Source: JAAYLU01 sp964458805
GTDB taxonomy: Bacteria > Synergistota > Synergistia > Synergistales > Aminobacteriaceae
NCBI GenBank assembly: GCA_964458805.1
Contig: CAYWKH010000001.1
Location: forward strand, 1-64,000
Direction: 5' to 3'
DNA: 64,000 bases
Each line of letters starts with the position of its first letter. The stretch's first letter is position 1. Below the pieces are notes generated by a model. That model saw nothing but the letters and a program-made list of their open reading frames with translations. It was not told where the DNA came from and did no database searches. A program made the position numbers and the translations under genes. Shown here piece after piece: positions 1 to 7,941 of this stretch.

Positions 1-496
1 CCCGACGCAGGAGAAGGTCAACGAGGCCCTGTCGATAATCCGCGGGCTCACGAAGGACCTCGAGGCCGGCGAGGTATACCACGGCACAGTCACCAGGCTG
101 ATGACTTTCGGGGCCTTCGTGGAGTGCCTTCCCGGCAAGGAGGGGCTGCTGCACGTGAGTGAGGTCAGCACTCGCCGCATTCCAAAGGTCGAGGACGTAT
201 TCAAGGTAGGGGACAAGGTCCTCGTGATGGTCAAGGAGATCGACGACATGGGGCGGGTAAACCTCACCAGGAGGCGCATCCTTGACGACGAGAGCCGCAT
301 AGCTGCCGAGGGTCTCTCCGACGTGCTTCCCGCCGAGAGGGAGCGCGAGAGTATGATCGAGGCGCTCGCCGAGGCCGGCAGAAACAACCCGCAGCCGGAG
401 CGCGACAGGCCCAGGGAGGGCGGACCCGGGCGCGACAGGGGTGACAGGCGCCCCGGAGGGGGAGGTCCGCGCAGACATTCGTCGGGGAGGCCTTAG
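1..496 (+). CDS. pnp: Polyribonucleotide nucleotidyltransferase (PNPase), C-terminal part
   Basis: This is the 3' end of a gene entering from the left edge, with the reading frame starting at base 2. It encodes the last helix of the KH domain followed by an S1 RNA-binding domain (EVYHGTVTRLMTFGAFVE, then GKEGLLHVSEVS). That order and linker are typical of the PNPase C-terminus, an exoribonuclease that degrades RNA by phosphorolysis. After the S1 domain come about 35 residues rich in Arg, Gly, Pro and Asp, a disordered basic tail that probably adds RNA affinity. The catalytic RNase PH domains lie outside the window. dut follows 6 bases after the stop codon. Another S1-domain protein is possible, but the KH-S1 junction and tail favour PNPase. 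Confidence 0.88.
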   Translation, partial: PTQEKVNEALSIIRGLTKDLEAGEVYHGTVTRLMTFGAFVECLPGKEGLLHVSEVSTRRIPKVEDVFKVGDKVLVMVKEIDDMGRVNLTRRRILDDESRIAAEGLSDVLPAERERESMIEALAEAGRNNPQPERDRPREGGPGRDRGDRRPGGGGPRRHSSGRP

Positions 497-502
497 CCCG
501 CG

Positions 503-946
503 ATGCCTGTGTGCGTGATGATTTCGCGGGAGGGCAGGGCGATAGAGTTCCCCCTCCCCGGCTACGCTACCGAGAGATCGGCCGGCGTCGACCTTCGTTC
601 CGCAGAGGACGCGCTGCTCTTGCCGGGGGAACGGATCAGCGTCGGGACCGGCATCCGACTGGGGATCCCCGAGGGGTACGAGGGCCAGGTCAGGCCCAGG
701 AGCGGGCTAGCCATCAAGCACGGGGTCACGGTGCTCAACGCCCCCGGCACCATCGACAGCGACTACAGGGGTGAGGTAAGGGTGCTCCTGGTGAACCTCG
801 GCTTGGATGCGTTCAACATAGCCGCGGGCGACAGGATAGCCCAGATCGTGATAGCCCCCGTGTCCAGGGTCGAGTGGGTCGAGTCGGATTCACTCGACGC
901 CACCGGTCGCGGAGAGGGTGGCTTCGGCAGCACGGGGAGCAGTTGA
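503..946 (+). CDS. dut: dUTP diphosphatase (dUTPase)
   Basis: Hydrolyses dUTP to dUMP and pyrophosphate, keeping uracil out of DNA and supplying dUMP for thymidylate synthesis. All five motifs of the homotrimeric dUTPase family are visible in 147 residues: motif 1 SAGVDLRSA, motif 2 RPRSGLAIKHG, motif 3 LNAPGTIDSDYRGEV with the catalytic Asp, motif 4 GDRIAQIVI, and the flexible C-terminal motif 5 GRGEGGFGSTG. The length is normal. It follows pnp by 6 bases and is probably cotranscribed with it. A promoter for the next unit begins inside its stop codon. Confidence 0.97.
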   Translation: MPVCVMISREGRAIEFPLPGYATERSAGVDLRSAEDALLLPGERISVGTGIRLGIPEGYEGQVRPRSGLAIKHGVTVLNAPGTIDSDYRGEVRVLLVNLGLDAFNIAAGDRIAQIVIAPVSRVEWVESDSLDATGRGEGGFGSTGSS

Positions 947-971
947 CAGCCCGCCCCTTTGGATGTATAAG
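943..971 (+). promoter_or_regulatory. Promoter of the thrS T-box transcript
   Basis: A consensus -35 box TTGACA (943-948) and a -10 box TATAAG (966-971) are separated by 17 bases, placing the start of transcription near 977, just upstream of the T-box leader. The -35 overlaps the dut stop codon. It fits a sigma-70-type promoter. Confidence 0.8.
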
Positions 972-984
972 TCTACCCATTGTA

Positions 985-1239
985 TCATGATGCGATGATG
1001 GGGATAGTAGAGGAGTCGGGCCCGGACAGAGAGGGGGGCGCGAGGCTGAGAAGCCCCCTGCGGAAGGCCCCTTGAAGACCGCCCCTGAGCGGGCGCCGAA
1101 ATGCCGGGAGGACAAGGCGCCGGGGTCCCGCCCCTTACAGCGGGGTCAAGGGCCGCGCGGAATCCGCGCGGAAGTGGAGTGGGACCGCGACACGCCCGTG
1201 TCGTCTCCATATGGGGACGCACGGGCGCGTTTATATTTT
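985..1239 (+). promoter_or_regulatory. Threonine T-box leader of thrS
   Basis: A transcription-attenuation riboswitch that senses uncharged tRNA-Thr. Stem I shows the AGTA of the specifier loop (1006-1009), the AGAGAG bulge near 1028, the distal GCTGAGA loop near 1045, and the specifier trinucleotide ACC (Thr) at 1078-1080 after GAAG. The antiterminator T-box sequence, ending TGGGACCGCG, lies at about 1173-1189. The competing terminator is a long GC-rich hairpin at 1193-1227 with loop ATAT, followed by a T-rich tract. Uncharged tRNA-Thr should pair with ACC and with the T-box bulge, so thrS is read only when threonyl-tRNA is scarce. Confidence 0.93.
1193..1239 (+). terminator. T-box terminator upstream of thrS
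   Basis: The hairpin arms at 1193-1208 and 1213-1227 pair around the loop ATAT and are followed by TTTATATTTT. This is the terminator that the T-box antiterminator displaces. Confidence 0.85.
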
Positions 1240-1261
1240 AAAGACCAAGGAGGTAAGGAGT

Positions 1262-3163
1262 ATGTTGCAGTTCGTCGGAGGCAACGGAAAGATCGCGGAG
1301 GTGCCTGCCGGGACGAAGGCGGGCGACGTGCTTGAGGCCCTGGGGCTCAAGAAGGGCGCGGTCGCGGCGGCGGTGGAGGGGCGCGGGGTGGACCTGTCGC
1401 GCCCGCTCGAGGAGGGGGGCAGGGTGGAGCCGATACTCGCCGAGTCCGACGAGGGGCTCGACATCCTGCGCCACTCCGCGGCTCACCTGATGGCCCAGGC
1501 CGTGGAGCAGCTGTACCCGGGGACGAGGTACGGTGTGGGGCCCTCCATCAAGGACGGCTTCTACTACGACATGGAGATACCCGGCGGCATCACCGAGGAG
1601 GACCTGCCGAAGATAGAGCGCGAGATGAGCCGCCTGGCGAAACGGGCGATCCCCGTCGAGCGGCGCGTCATGAGCAGGGAGGAGGCGCTCGACTGGTTCA
1701 GGAAGAAGGACGACCCCTACAAGATGGAGATAATCTCCGATCTCGAGGAGGACACGGTGACCCTGTACGCACAGGGCGACTATGCCGACCTCTGCCGGGG
1801 GCCCCACGTCCCCGACACCTCCTTCGTGCGTCACTTCAAGCTGCTGTCCGTGGCCGGCGCCTACTGGCGCGGCGACGAGAAGAACATCATGCTCACGAGG
1901 GTGTACGGCACGGCCTTCGCCGACGAGGAGTCGCTGGCGGCCTACCTCCACAGGATGGAGGAGGCGAAGAACCGCGACCACCGCAGGCTCGGCAAGGAGC
2001 TCGACCTCTTCAGCATCCAGCCGGAGGGGCCGGGATTCCCCTTCTTCCACCCAAAGGGGATGGTTGTTCTCAACAGCCTGATCGACTTCTGGAGAAAAGA
2101 GCATATAAAGAGGGGCTACTGCGAGATCCGCACCCCGCTCATCCTCGAGAGATCCCTGTGGATCCAGTCCGGCCACTGGGACCACTACAGGGACAACATG
2201 TACTTCACCGAGATCGACGAGCGCCCGTTCGCCATCAAGCCCATGAACTGCCCGGGCGGGATGCTCGTCTACAAGAGCCAGATACGCAGCTACCGGGACC
2301 TTCCCCTGCGCATGGCCGAGCTGGGAGTCGTCCACAGGCACGAGAGGAGCGGCGTGCTGCACGGCCTTATGAGGGTCCGCTGCTTCACCCAGGACGACGC
2401 CCACCTCTACTGCGCGCCCGAGCAGGTAAAGGACGAGATAATCGGCATAATGGACCTGTGCAACTACATCTACAAGGAGGTCTTCGGGTTCAAGTACTCG
2501 ATCGAGCTGTCCACCAGGCCCGAGAACAGCATGGGGTCCAAGGAGCAGTGGGACGCGGCCGAGGACGCGCTGAAGAGCGCCCTCGAGGAGAGCGGCGTCG
2601 AGTACAAGCTCAACCCCGGCGACGGCGCCTTCTATGGCCCCAAGATCGACTTCCACCTCGAGGACTGCATCGGCAGGACCTGGCAGTGCGGGACCATCCA
2701 GCTCGACTTCCAGATGCCTGAGAAGTTCGACCTCAACTATATCGGGGCCGACGGCAGGGAGCACCGTCCCGTCATGCTGCACAGGACGGTGCTCGGCAGC
2801 CTGGAGCGGTTCTTCGGCATCCTGATAGAGAACTTTGCCGGCGCCTTCCCCTACTGGATCGCCCCGGTGCAGGCCCGCGTGCTGCCCGTGTCCGCGGAGT
2901 TCGCCGAGTACGCGGGCGAGGTCGCCCGGACGCTCAAATCCTGGGGAGTCCGCACGGAGGTCGACGAGCGCGACGAGAAGCTGGGCAAGAAGATTCGCGA
3001 TGCCCAGACCCAGAAGATCCCCTACATGATCGTGATCGGGGAGAAGGAGAGGGAGTCCGGCTCGGTCGCCCCCAGGGAGAGAACCAGGGGAGACCTCGGC
3101 TCGATGTCGCTCGAGCAGTTCCGCGAGGTCCTCTCGGGCGAGTTCGACCCGATGAGGAAGTAG
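1262..3163 (+). CDS. thrS: Threonyl-tRNA synthetase
   Basis: Class II synthetase that charges tRNA-Thr. The 633 residues show an N-terminal TGS domain (1-60), an editing (SAD) domain with HSAAHLMAQAVEQLYP and the later YADLCRGPH, and the catalytic core with MNCPGGMLVYKS, RCFTQDDAHLYC, FYGPKIDFHLED and motif 3 HRTVLGSLERFFGILIE. An anticodon-binding domain begins near residue 530. The ATG at 1262 is chosen because AAGGAGGT (about 1247-1254) stands just upstream. An in-frame ATG at 1211 lies inside the T-box terminator loop and cannot be the start. Expression is controlled by the threonine T-box. Confidence 0.98.
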   Translation: MLQFVGGNGKIAEVPAGTKAGDVLEALGLKKGAVAAAVEGRGVDLSRPLEEGGRVEPILAESDEGLDILRHSAAHLMAQAVEQLYPGTRYGVGPSIKDGFYYDMEIPGGITEEDLPKIEREMSRLAKRAIPVERRVMSREEALDWFRKKDDPYKMEIISDLEEDTVTLYAQGDYADLCRGPHVPDTSFVRHFKLLSVAGAYWRGDEKNIMLTRVYGTAFADEESLAAYLHRMEEAKNRDHRRLGKELDLFSIQPEGPGFPFFHPKGMVVLNSLIDFWRKEHIKRGYCEIRTPLILERSLWIQSGHWDHYRDNMYFTEIDERPFAIKPMNCPGGMLVYKSQIRSYRDLPLRMAELGVVHRHERSGVLHGLMRVRCFTQDDAHLYCAPEQVKDEIIGIMDLCNYIYKEVFGFKYSIELSTRPENSMGSKEQWDAAEDALKSALEESGVEYKLNPGDGAFYGPKIDFHLEDCIGRTWQCGTIQLDFQMPEKFDLNYIGADGREHRPVMLHRTVLGSLERFFGILIENFAGAFPYWIAPVQARVLPVSAEFAEYAGEVARTLKSWGVRTEVDERDEKLGKKIRDAQTQKIPYMIVIGEKERESGSVAPRERTRGDLGSMSLEQFREVLSGEFDPMRK

Positions 3164-3222
3164 AAGCGGCGGGGCCCGGCGTTATCCCTGCCAGGCTCCG
3201 GTACATTTTGCCCGAGTCCTGC

Positions 3223-3251
3223 TTGAAAGTATGGATTATATCTGATACGAT
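3223..3251 (+). promoter_or_regulatory. Probable promoter of the TAXI TRAP operon
   Basis: TTGAAA (3223-3228) and TACGAT (3246-3251) are 17 bases apart, about 95 bases upstream of the transporter start codon, in the 181-base gap after thrS. Confidence 0.5.
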
Positions 3252-3344
3252 TTTCGCGATGCCATCTTTTATGCCGGGCCTTCGCTCTATTTGACCGGGG
3301 TGGAGGGGTGCGGAGGGCTAATTTTCGTGAAAGGCGGATGAACG

Positions 3345-4334
3345 ATGAGAAGAAGGGTTTTAACTTCGGCGTGCGCGCTGCTTTTTGTCCTGGCACTGAC
3401 CGGGAGTGCCCTGGCCTCCACGCAGTTCATAACGATTGTCACCGGCTCCACCGGCGGGACTTACTACCCTGTCGGAACCATCCTGGCCAATCATTTCAAC
3501 ACGGCGCTGATGGAAAAGGGATACAAGTGGTCGGCCCAGAGCTCGGGCGGCACGGTGGAGAACCTGGACATGATCAAGAGCGGCGAGGCGGAGATGGCCA
3601 TTGTGATGGCCAACATCACCGGTTTTGCCTATACAGGGACCCTGCAGTACGAGGGGAAGAAGATCGACAACATTCGCTACGTGATGGGGCTCTGGCCTGA
3701 CGTGACCCAGTTCATAGTCAGCGGCTCCTCCGGGATCAACTCGTGGGCCGACCTCCGGGGCAAGAAGGTGGCGGTAGGACCGGCGGCCTCCGGCACCGAG
3801 TTCAGCAGCAGGGTCCTGCTGAAGGCGCTCGCAGGGCTGACCTTCGACGACATCAAGGCGGAGTACGTCGGGTACAGCGAGGCCGCTCAGGCCCTCCAGA
3901 ACGGCCGGCTCGACGCGTTCAACGCCGAGGCGGGCTTCCCGGTCGGCGCGGTGGCGGAGCTCTACGCGGGCCGCCGGGAGATCAAGATGATGCAGTTCTC
4001 CCCCGAGGACCTCGAGAAGCTGAAGGTCGAGGCGCCCTTCTACGCCGGGGTGGTAATACCGGCGGGAATCTACCCGGGGCAGGACCAGGATCTCAGGGTC
4101 GCCGGGATCAAGTCCGCCCTGGCGGTCGAGAAGGACGTCCCGGAGGAGCTGGTCTACCAGATGCTGAAGATCATCTACTCGAAGAAGGACGAGCTGCTCA
4201 ACGAGCACGCGGCTTTCAAAATGGTCGACTTCGACAACCCGATGGACGGCCTCTTCGGCGCTCCACTTCACCCGGGCGCCGTCAGGTTCTTCCAGGAGAT
4301 CGGCATGACGGTCCCGCCGGAGCGCATGCCCTGA
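3345..4334 (+). CDS. TAXI-family TRAP transporter substrate-binding protein
   Basis: Extracytoplasmic solute receptor of a TRAP (ion-gradient-driven) transporter. The 329 residues begin with a Sec signal peptide: RRR, a hydrophobic stretch, and a cleavage site after ALA near residue 24. The mature part opens with FITIVTGSTGGTYYPVGTIL, the hallmark of the TAXI (TRAP-associated extracytoplasmic immunogenic) family, and contains VGPAASGTEFSSRVLL and the C-terminal HPGAVRFFQE. TAXI receptors commonly bind glutamate, glutamine or other dicarboxylates, but the ligand cannot be read from the sequence. A fused permease gene follows 82 bases downstream past a hairpin. Confidence 0.93.
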   Translation: MRRRVLTSACALLFVLALTGSALASTQFITIVTGSTGGTYYPVGTILANHFNTALMEKGYKWSAQSSGGTVENLDMIKSGEAEMAIVMANITGFAYTGTLQYEGKKIDNIRYVMGLWPDVTQFIVSGSSGINSWADLRGKKVAVGPAASGTEFSSRVLLKALAGLTFDDIKAEYVGYSEAAQALQNGRLDAFNAEAGFPVGAVAELYAGRREIKMMQFSPEDLEKLKVEAPFYAGVVIPAGIYPGQDQDLRVAGIKSALAVEKDVPEELVYQMLKIIYSKKDELLNEHAAFKMVDFDNPMDGLFGAPLHPGAVRFFQEIGMTVPPERMP

Positions 4335-4365
4335 TATTAAGACGTAATCCTGCGACACAACACGG

Positions 4366-4400
4366 GCGGCGTGGGGCCTTTCCCATGCCGCTCCTTTTTC
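4366..4400 (+). terminator. Intercistronic hairpin between TRAP receptor and permease
   Basis: GCGGCGTGGG (4366-4375) pairs over 10 bp with CCCATGCCGC (4382-4391), followed by TCCTTTTTC. It resembles an intrinsic terminator and would make the receptor mRNA more abundant than the permease mRNA, the usual stoichiometry for binding-protein systems. Confidence 0.65.
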
Positions 4401-4416
4401 AGGAGGGGCGCAGTAC

Positions 4417-6345
4417 ATGAATATTAAAAGTTTCATCTCCTTTTTCGCACCCGGGGACTCCATACCCACCAGGAAGCTGACAGGACCCGCCGGCGCCGCG
4501 GCGCTCGCTCTCACGGTGTCGACCGCTCTGGTGCACTGCTGGATGAACAGCATCGGCCTTCTGATTGCGGTTAAGATGAACTCGATCCACCTGGGCACCC
4601 TGATGGCCATCGTATTTTTATTCTACCCGGCGACGGAGAGATCCCCGAGGGAACGGCCGTCAATCCTCGACTGGGCGCTGGTCCTGGCCTCGCTGGGGAG
4701 CATGGCCTGGCTGCTGCTCACCTACGACAGGCTGCTCTACGCCAACCTGCAGGCGACCTTCATGGACCTGGCAGTGGCGGTGCTGGTTATGGCGCTGCTG
4801 GTCGAGGCCAGCCGCAGATCCGTGGGACTGCCTCTCACCCTGCTCAGCGTCGTCTTCCTGGCTTATACCCGCCTCGGCCCAATGCTGCCCGGCCTCTTCG
4901 CCCACAGGGGATTCAACTGGGAGCGCATAATCATCAGGATGGCCCTCACCGACCAGGGGATATACGGGGTGACCCTCATGGTCTCCTCGAGCTACGTGTT
5001 CATGTTCATCCTGTTCGGGGCCTTCCTGTCCGCGTCCAGGACGAGCGATTTCTTCAACGACTTCTCGCTGGCCCTTGCCGGAAAGTACCGCGGGGGTCCC
5101 GCCAAGGTGGCGGTGGTGGCCTCCGCCCTCATGGGCAGCATCTCCGGCAGCGCGCAGGCCAACGTCGCGACCACGGGGGCGTTCACAATACCCTTGATGA
5201 AGCGCGTGGGCTACCTTCCCCACTTCGCCGGGGCAGTGGAGGCGGCGGCCAGCACGGGAGGCATCCTGATGCCTCCCATCATGGGAGCTGCGGCCTTCGT
5301 CATGAGCTCCTTCCTCGGGATACCCTACGTCACGATAATGATAGCGGGTTTCACCCCGGCGCTGCTCTACTACCTCGCCATAATGTTCATGGTGGACCTG
5401 AGGGCGAAGAAGCGGGGGCTTACGGGGCTGTCGAAGTCCGAGATCCCCTCGCTCAAGGCCACGATGCTGGACAAGGGGCACATGACCGTCCCGCTCGTGG
5501 TTATCATCTACTTCCTGGTGGCCGGGTACACTCCGCTGTTCTCGGCTTTCCTCGGCCTGTTCGCGATAATACTGGTGTCCTCCTTGAAAAGATCCACCAG
5601 GATGAGCTTCAAGGACATGATCCACGCACTTGACGACGGCGCACGCAGCGCAGCGCCGGTGGGGATCTCCTGCGCCATCGTCGGGTTCATAGTCGGTGCG
5701 GTTGGAATGACCGGGCTCGGACAGGTGATAGCGATGAACATAATAATGTTTGCGGGCGGTAAGCTGTGGGCCGCTCTCATTCTCTGCATGATAGCCGCCC
5801 TGATACTAGGGATGGGTCTGCCAGCCACTCCGTGCTACATAATAACCGCCACGATAGCCGCTCCGGCTCTTCAGCAGATGGGTGTGCCTGCGCTCGCTGC
5901 CCACTTCTTTGCCTTCTACTACGGGTCAATGTCCGCGGTTGTGCCCCCCGTGGCGCTCACCAGCTACACCGCGGCCGGCCTGGCGGGGGCGAAGCCGTTC
6001 AAGGTCGCGATAGCCGCCCTGGGACTGGCACTGTCGGGTCTGCTGCTCCCGTTCCTGTTCGTCTACAATCCGAATCTGCTGTTCATAGATTTTGAGCTTT
6101 CGTCGTACCTGGTCAACCTTGCCACGGCCGGGGTCGGTTTGTTCGCCCTATCCTGCGGACTGATAGGGATGCTTAAGAAGGATATGCCGCTGTGGGAGCG
6201 CGCGCTGTTCGTCGGGGCGGGAATCATGATGGTCAATCCGGTCGCGGTGCTCAGGGCGACCAGTTTCCTGGTTTTTGGCGTGATCCTCGCGTTCCACTAC
6301 CTACGTGGCCGGGAGCCTGCGCCGAAGGAGGGACCAGTGGTGTGA
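4417..6345 (+). CDS. TRAP transporter permease, fused DctQM type
   Basis: Integral membrane component of the TAXI TRAP transporter, driving uptake with a Na+ or H+ gradient. At 642 residues it matches the family in which the small (DctQ-like) and large (DctM-like) subunits are one polypeptide. The first ~140 residues hold about four hydrophobic segments. The rest is the polytopic DctM domain with the signature stretch SGSAQANVATTGAFTIPLMK and later GMGLPATPCYI. SD sequence AGGAGGGG at about 4401-4408 supports the ATG at 4417. The neighbouring receptor gene strongly supports the assignment; the substrate is unknown. Confidence 0.95.
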   Translation: MNIKSFISFFAPGDSIPTRKLTGPAGAAALALTVSTALVHCWMNSIGLLIAVKMNSIHLGTLMAIVFLFYPATERSPRERPSILDWALVLASLGSMAWLLLTYDRLLYANLQATFMDLAVAVLVMALLVEASRRSVGLPLTLLSVVFLAYTRLGPMLPGLFAHRGFNWERIIIRMALTDQGIYGVTLMVSSSYVFMFILFGAFLSASRTSDFFNDFSLALAGKYRGGPAKVAVVASALMGSISGSAQANVATTGAFTIPLMKRVGYLPHFAGAVEAAASTGGILMPPIMGAAAFVMSSFLGIPYVTIMIAGFTPALLYYLAIMFMVDLRAKKRGLTGLSKSEIPSLKATMLDKGHMTVPLVVIIYFLVAGYTPLFSAFLGLFAIILVSSLKRSTRMSFKDMIHALDDGARSAAPVGISCAIVGFIVGAVGMTGLGQVIAMNIIMFAGGKLWAALILCMIAALILGMGLPATPCYIITATIAAPALQQMGVPALAAHFFAFYYGSMSAVVPPVALTSYTAAGLAGAKPFKVAIAALGLALSGLLLPFLFVYNPNLLFIDFELSSYLVNLATAGVGLFALSCGLIGMLKKDMPLWERALFVGAGIMMVNPVAVLRATSFLVFGVILAFHYLRGREPAPKEGPVV

Positions 6346-6368
6346 CGCGAGAAAAACGCCGGCGAGAT

Positions 6369-6397
6369 TTGCGTCCTGCCGCCTCTCGTGCTATAAT
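6369..6397 (+). promoter_or_regulatory. Promoter of infC-rpmI-rplT
   Basis: TTGCGT (6369-6374) and a perfect TATAAT (6392-6397) are 17 bases apart. Transcription should begin near 6404, leaving an untranslated leader of about 150 bases before infC. Confidence 0.75.
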
Positions 6398-6404
6398 CCC
6401 TCGG

Positions 6405-6525
6405 TGATATTGAATAAGCGCAAGAAGAGGGGCCACCCTCTCACCTAGCGAAGAGGTCATTCGCCTGGTCTGAAGAGAAGTCCACGCAGATGCGGGGTCG
6501 GTGGTTCATAGCCGGCCCCTTTTTT
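6405..6525 (+). promoter_or_regulatory. infC leader with attenuator hairpin
   Basis: The leader is about 120 bases of potentially structured RNA ending in a clear intrinsic terminator: GGGGTCGGT (6494-6502) pairs with GCCGGCCCC (6511-6519), followed by TTTTTTATTT. Leaders of this kind precede infC operons in many bacteria, where L20 or aborted translation controls read-through. Here the terminator is directly visible. The ligand, possibly L20 encoded by rplT in the same operon, is inferred. Confidence 0.65.
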
Positions 6526-6529
6526 ATTT
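6494..6529 (+). terminator. Attenuator terminator in the infC leader
   Basis: A 9-bp GC-rich stem with loop GGTTCATA is followed directly by six T residues, 23 bases before the infC start codon. Confidence 0.8.
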
Positions 6530-6551
6530 ATCATCACGGAGGTGAAAGGCT

Positions 6552-7190
6552 ATAGTAGCAAGAAAGGACGAAGGAGAACCCCGGGTCAATCGGGAGATTA
6601 CCGCGAAAGAGGTCCTGATAATCGACGAGAACGGAGTTAAGTTGGGTGTTCTCCCCACCGTCGAGGGTATAAGGATGGCCGAGGAAAAGCTTCTCGACCT
6701 GGTGGAGGTGGCCCCGCAGGCCAATCCGCCGGTCTGCAGGATCTTGGATTACGGCAAATACCGCTACCAGCTTCAAAAGAAGGAGAAGGACGCAAGGAAG
6801 AAGCAGAAGGTCCAGACCCTCAAGGAGATGAAGATGCGCCCCAAGATCGACGAACACGACTACGACTTCAAGGTCAGGGCGATCAAGAGCTTTTTGGAGG
6901 ATGGACACAGGGTCAAGGTCTCGGTATTTTTCAGGGGTAGGGAGATGTCCTTCCTCGACAAGGGGGAGAAAGTCCTGGCCCGGGTAGTGAAGGACTGTAA
7001 CGGACTTGGAAAGAGCGAGGGGAACCCGCGTATGGAGGGGCGCTACATGAGGATCATGATGACCCCGCTGCCTCAGCTCCCTCCGAAGCCGGCGGTCAAG
7101 AACGATACTCCCAAGAACGCGGTGGCGCAGGTCGCGGCCACGATCGAAACCTCGCCCGGGGAGCCGCAGAAACAGGAGAACTCCAACTAG
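6552..7190 (+). CDS. infC: Translation initiation factor IF-3 (AUA start)
   Basis: IF-3 keeps 30S subunits free and proofreads the start codon-initiator tRNA match. The 212-residue protein has the canonical N-domain opening (RVNREITAKEVLIIDENG), the lysine-rich linker (RYQLQKKEKDARKKQKVQ) and a full C-domain. An in-frame TGA at 6543 closes the frame upstream, and no ATG, GTG or TTG lies before the conserved N-domain. The only start compatible with the protein is ATA at 6552, six bases after the SD sequence GGAGGTGA (6538-6545). A TTG at 6642 would delete 30 conserved residues. Rare starts in infC (AUU in E. coli) make IF-3 limit its own synthesis; the same logic is inferred here. Confidence 0.95.
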   Translation: MVARKDEGEPRVNREITAKEVLIIDENGVKLGVLPTVEGIRMAEEKLLDLVEVAPQANPPVCRILDYGKYRYQLQKKEKDARKKQKVQTLKEMKMRPKIDEHDYDFKVRAIKSFLEDGHRVKVSVFFRGREMSFLDKGEKVLARVVKDCNGLGKSEGNPRMEGRYMRIMMTPLPQLPPKPAVKNDTPKNAVAQVAATIETSPGEPQKQENSN

Positions 7191-7231
7191 CCGAAAAGGC
7201 TTCAAATGAAATGCGATGACGTAAAAATTTC

Positions 7232-7259
7232 GCCTGTCGCGTTTTGCGGCGGGCTTTTA
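7232..7259 (+). terminator. Attenuator between infC and rpmI
   Basis: GCCTGTCGC (7232-7240) pairs fully, allowing G-U, with GCGGCGGGC (7246-7254) around the loop GTTTT, and TTTTA follows. It lies inside the infC-rpmI gap and could set the ratio of IF-3 to ribosomal protein mRNA. Confidence 0.65.
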
Positions 7260-7295
7260 TGATGAGCACCTTGGGAGGAAGGAGGAACAGTCACA

Positions 7296-7493
7296 ATGCC
7301 AAAGATGAAATCACATTCGGGGGCCAAGAAGAGGTTTTTCTACACGGGTACCGGGAAGCTGGCATACAGGCGGGTGGGCCGCGGGCACAAGCTCACCGTG
7401 AAGGGTCCCGCAAGGCTGCGCAAGCTGCGGAAGACAGGCTACGTCGACAGCGCTAATATCGAAGGAATGAAGAAGCTTCTGCCCTATTCCTGA
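7296..7493 (+). CDS. rpmI: 50S ribosomal protein L35
   Basis: A 65-residue basic protein beginning MPKMKSHSGAKKRF, the standard L35 opening, with GHKLTVKGPARLRKLRK in the middle. It is a component of the large ribosomal subunit. SD sequence GGAAGGAGGAA is about 8 bases before the ATG. It lies in the classical infC-rpmI-rplT order, 34 bases before rplT. Confidence 0.98.
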   Translation: MPKMKSHSGAKKRFFYTGTGKLAYRRVGRGHKLTVKGPARLRKLRKTGYVDSANIEGMKKLLPYS

Positions 7494-7527
7494 TAGAAAT
7501 TCTATTCATTGAAAGAGGTGACATGCG

Positions 7528-7887
7528 ATGCCCCGAGTCAAAGGCGGTAGCGCAAGCGATAGAAAGAGAAAGAAACTTTTCGCGATTACCAAGGGGTTTT
7601 GGGGACGGAAGAAGAACGTCTACAGAAGGGCCAGGGAGGCCTACCTTCACGCTCTCTCAAGGGCGTACATAGATAGAAAACGCAGGAAGAGGGACTTCCG
7701 CAGGCTGTGGATCACTAGGATAAACGCTGCCGCCAGATCGTGCGGGATGTCCTACAGCTCCTTCATGAACGGTATAAAGAAGGCCGGGATCGTGATAAAC
7801 CGGAAGATGCTGTCCGACCTGGCCATCAACGACATGGCGGCGTTCACCCAGCTTGCGGCTCAGTCGAAGAGCGCACTGGGCAAGTAG
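7528..7887 (+). CDS. rplT: 50S ribosomal protein L20
   Basis: A 119-residue basic protein opening MPRVKGGSASDRKRKK, with FWGRKKNVYRRAREA and the globular C-domain WITRINAAARSCGMSYSSF. L20 binds 23S rRNA early in 50S assembly and in several bacteria represses its own operon by binding the infC leader. SD sequence AAAGAGGTGA precedes the ATG. An intrinsic terminator follows. Confidence 0.98.
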   Translation: MPRVKGGSASDRKRKKLFAITKGFWGRKKNVYRRAREAYLHALSRAYIDRKRRKRDFRRLWITRINAAARSCGMSYSSFMNGIKKAGIVINRKMLSDLAINDMAAFTQLAAQSKSALGK

Positions 7888-7941
7888 CCTCGAATTCGCG
7901 GCCTCCGTCCTTGCGACGGATTATCGGTAGAAACTCCATGC

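Noticed and set aside
1211..1261. Upstream ATG of thrS at 1211
   Set aside because: It lies in the T-box terminator loop and lacks an SD, whereas AAGGAGGT stands before ATG 1262.
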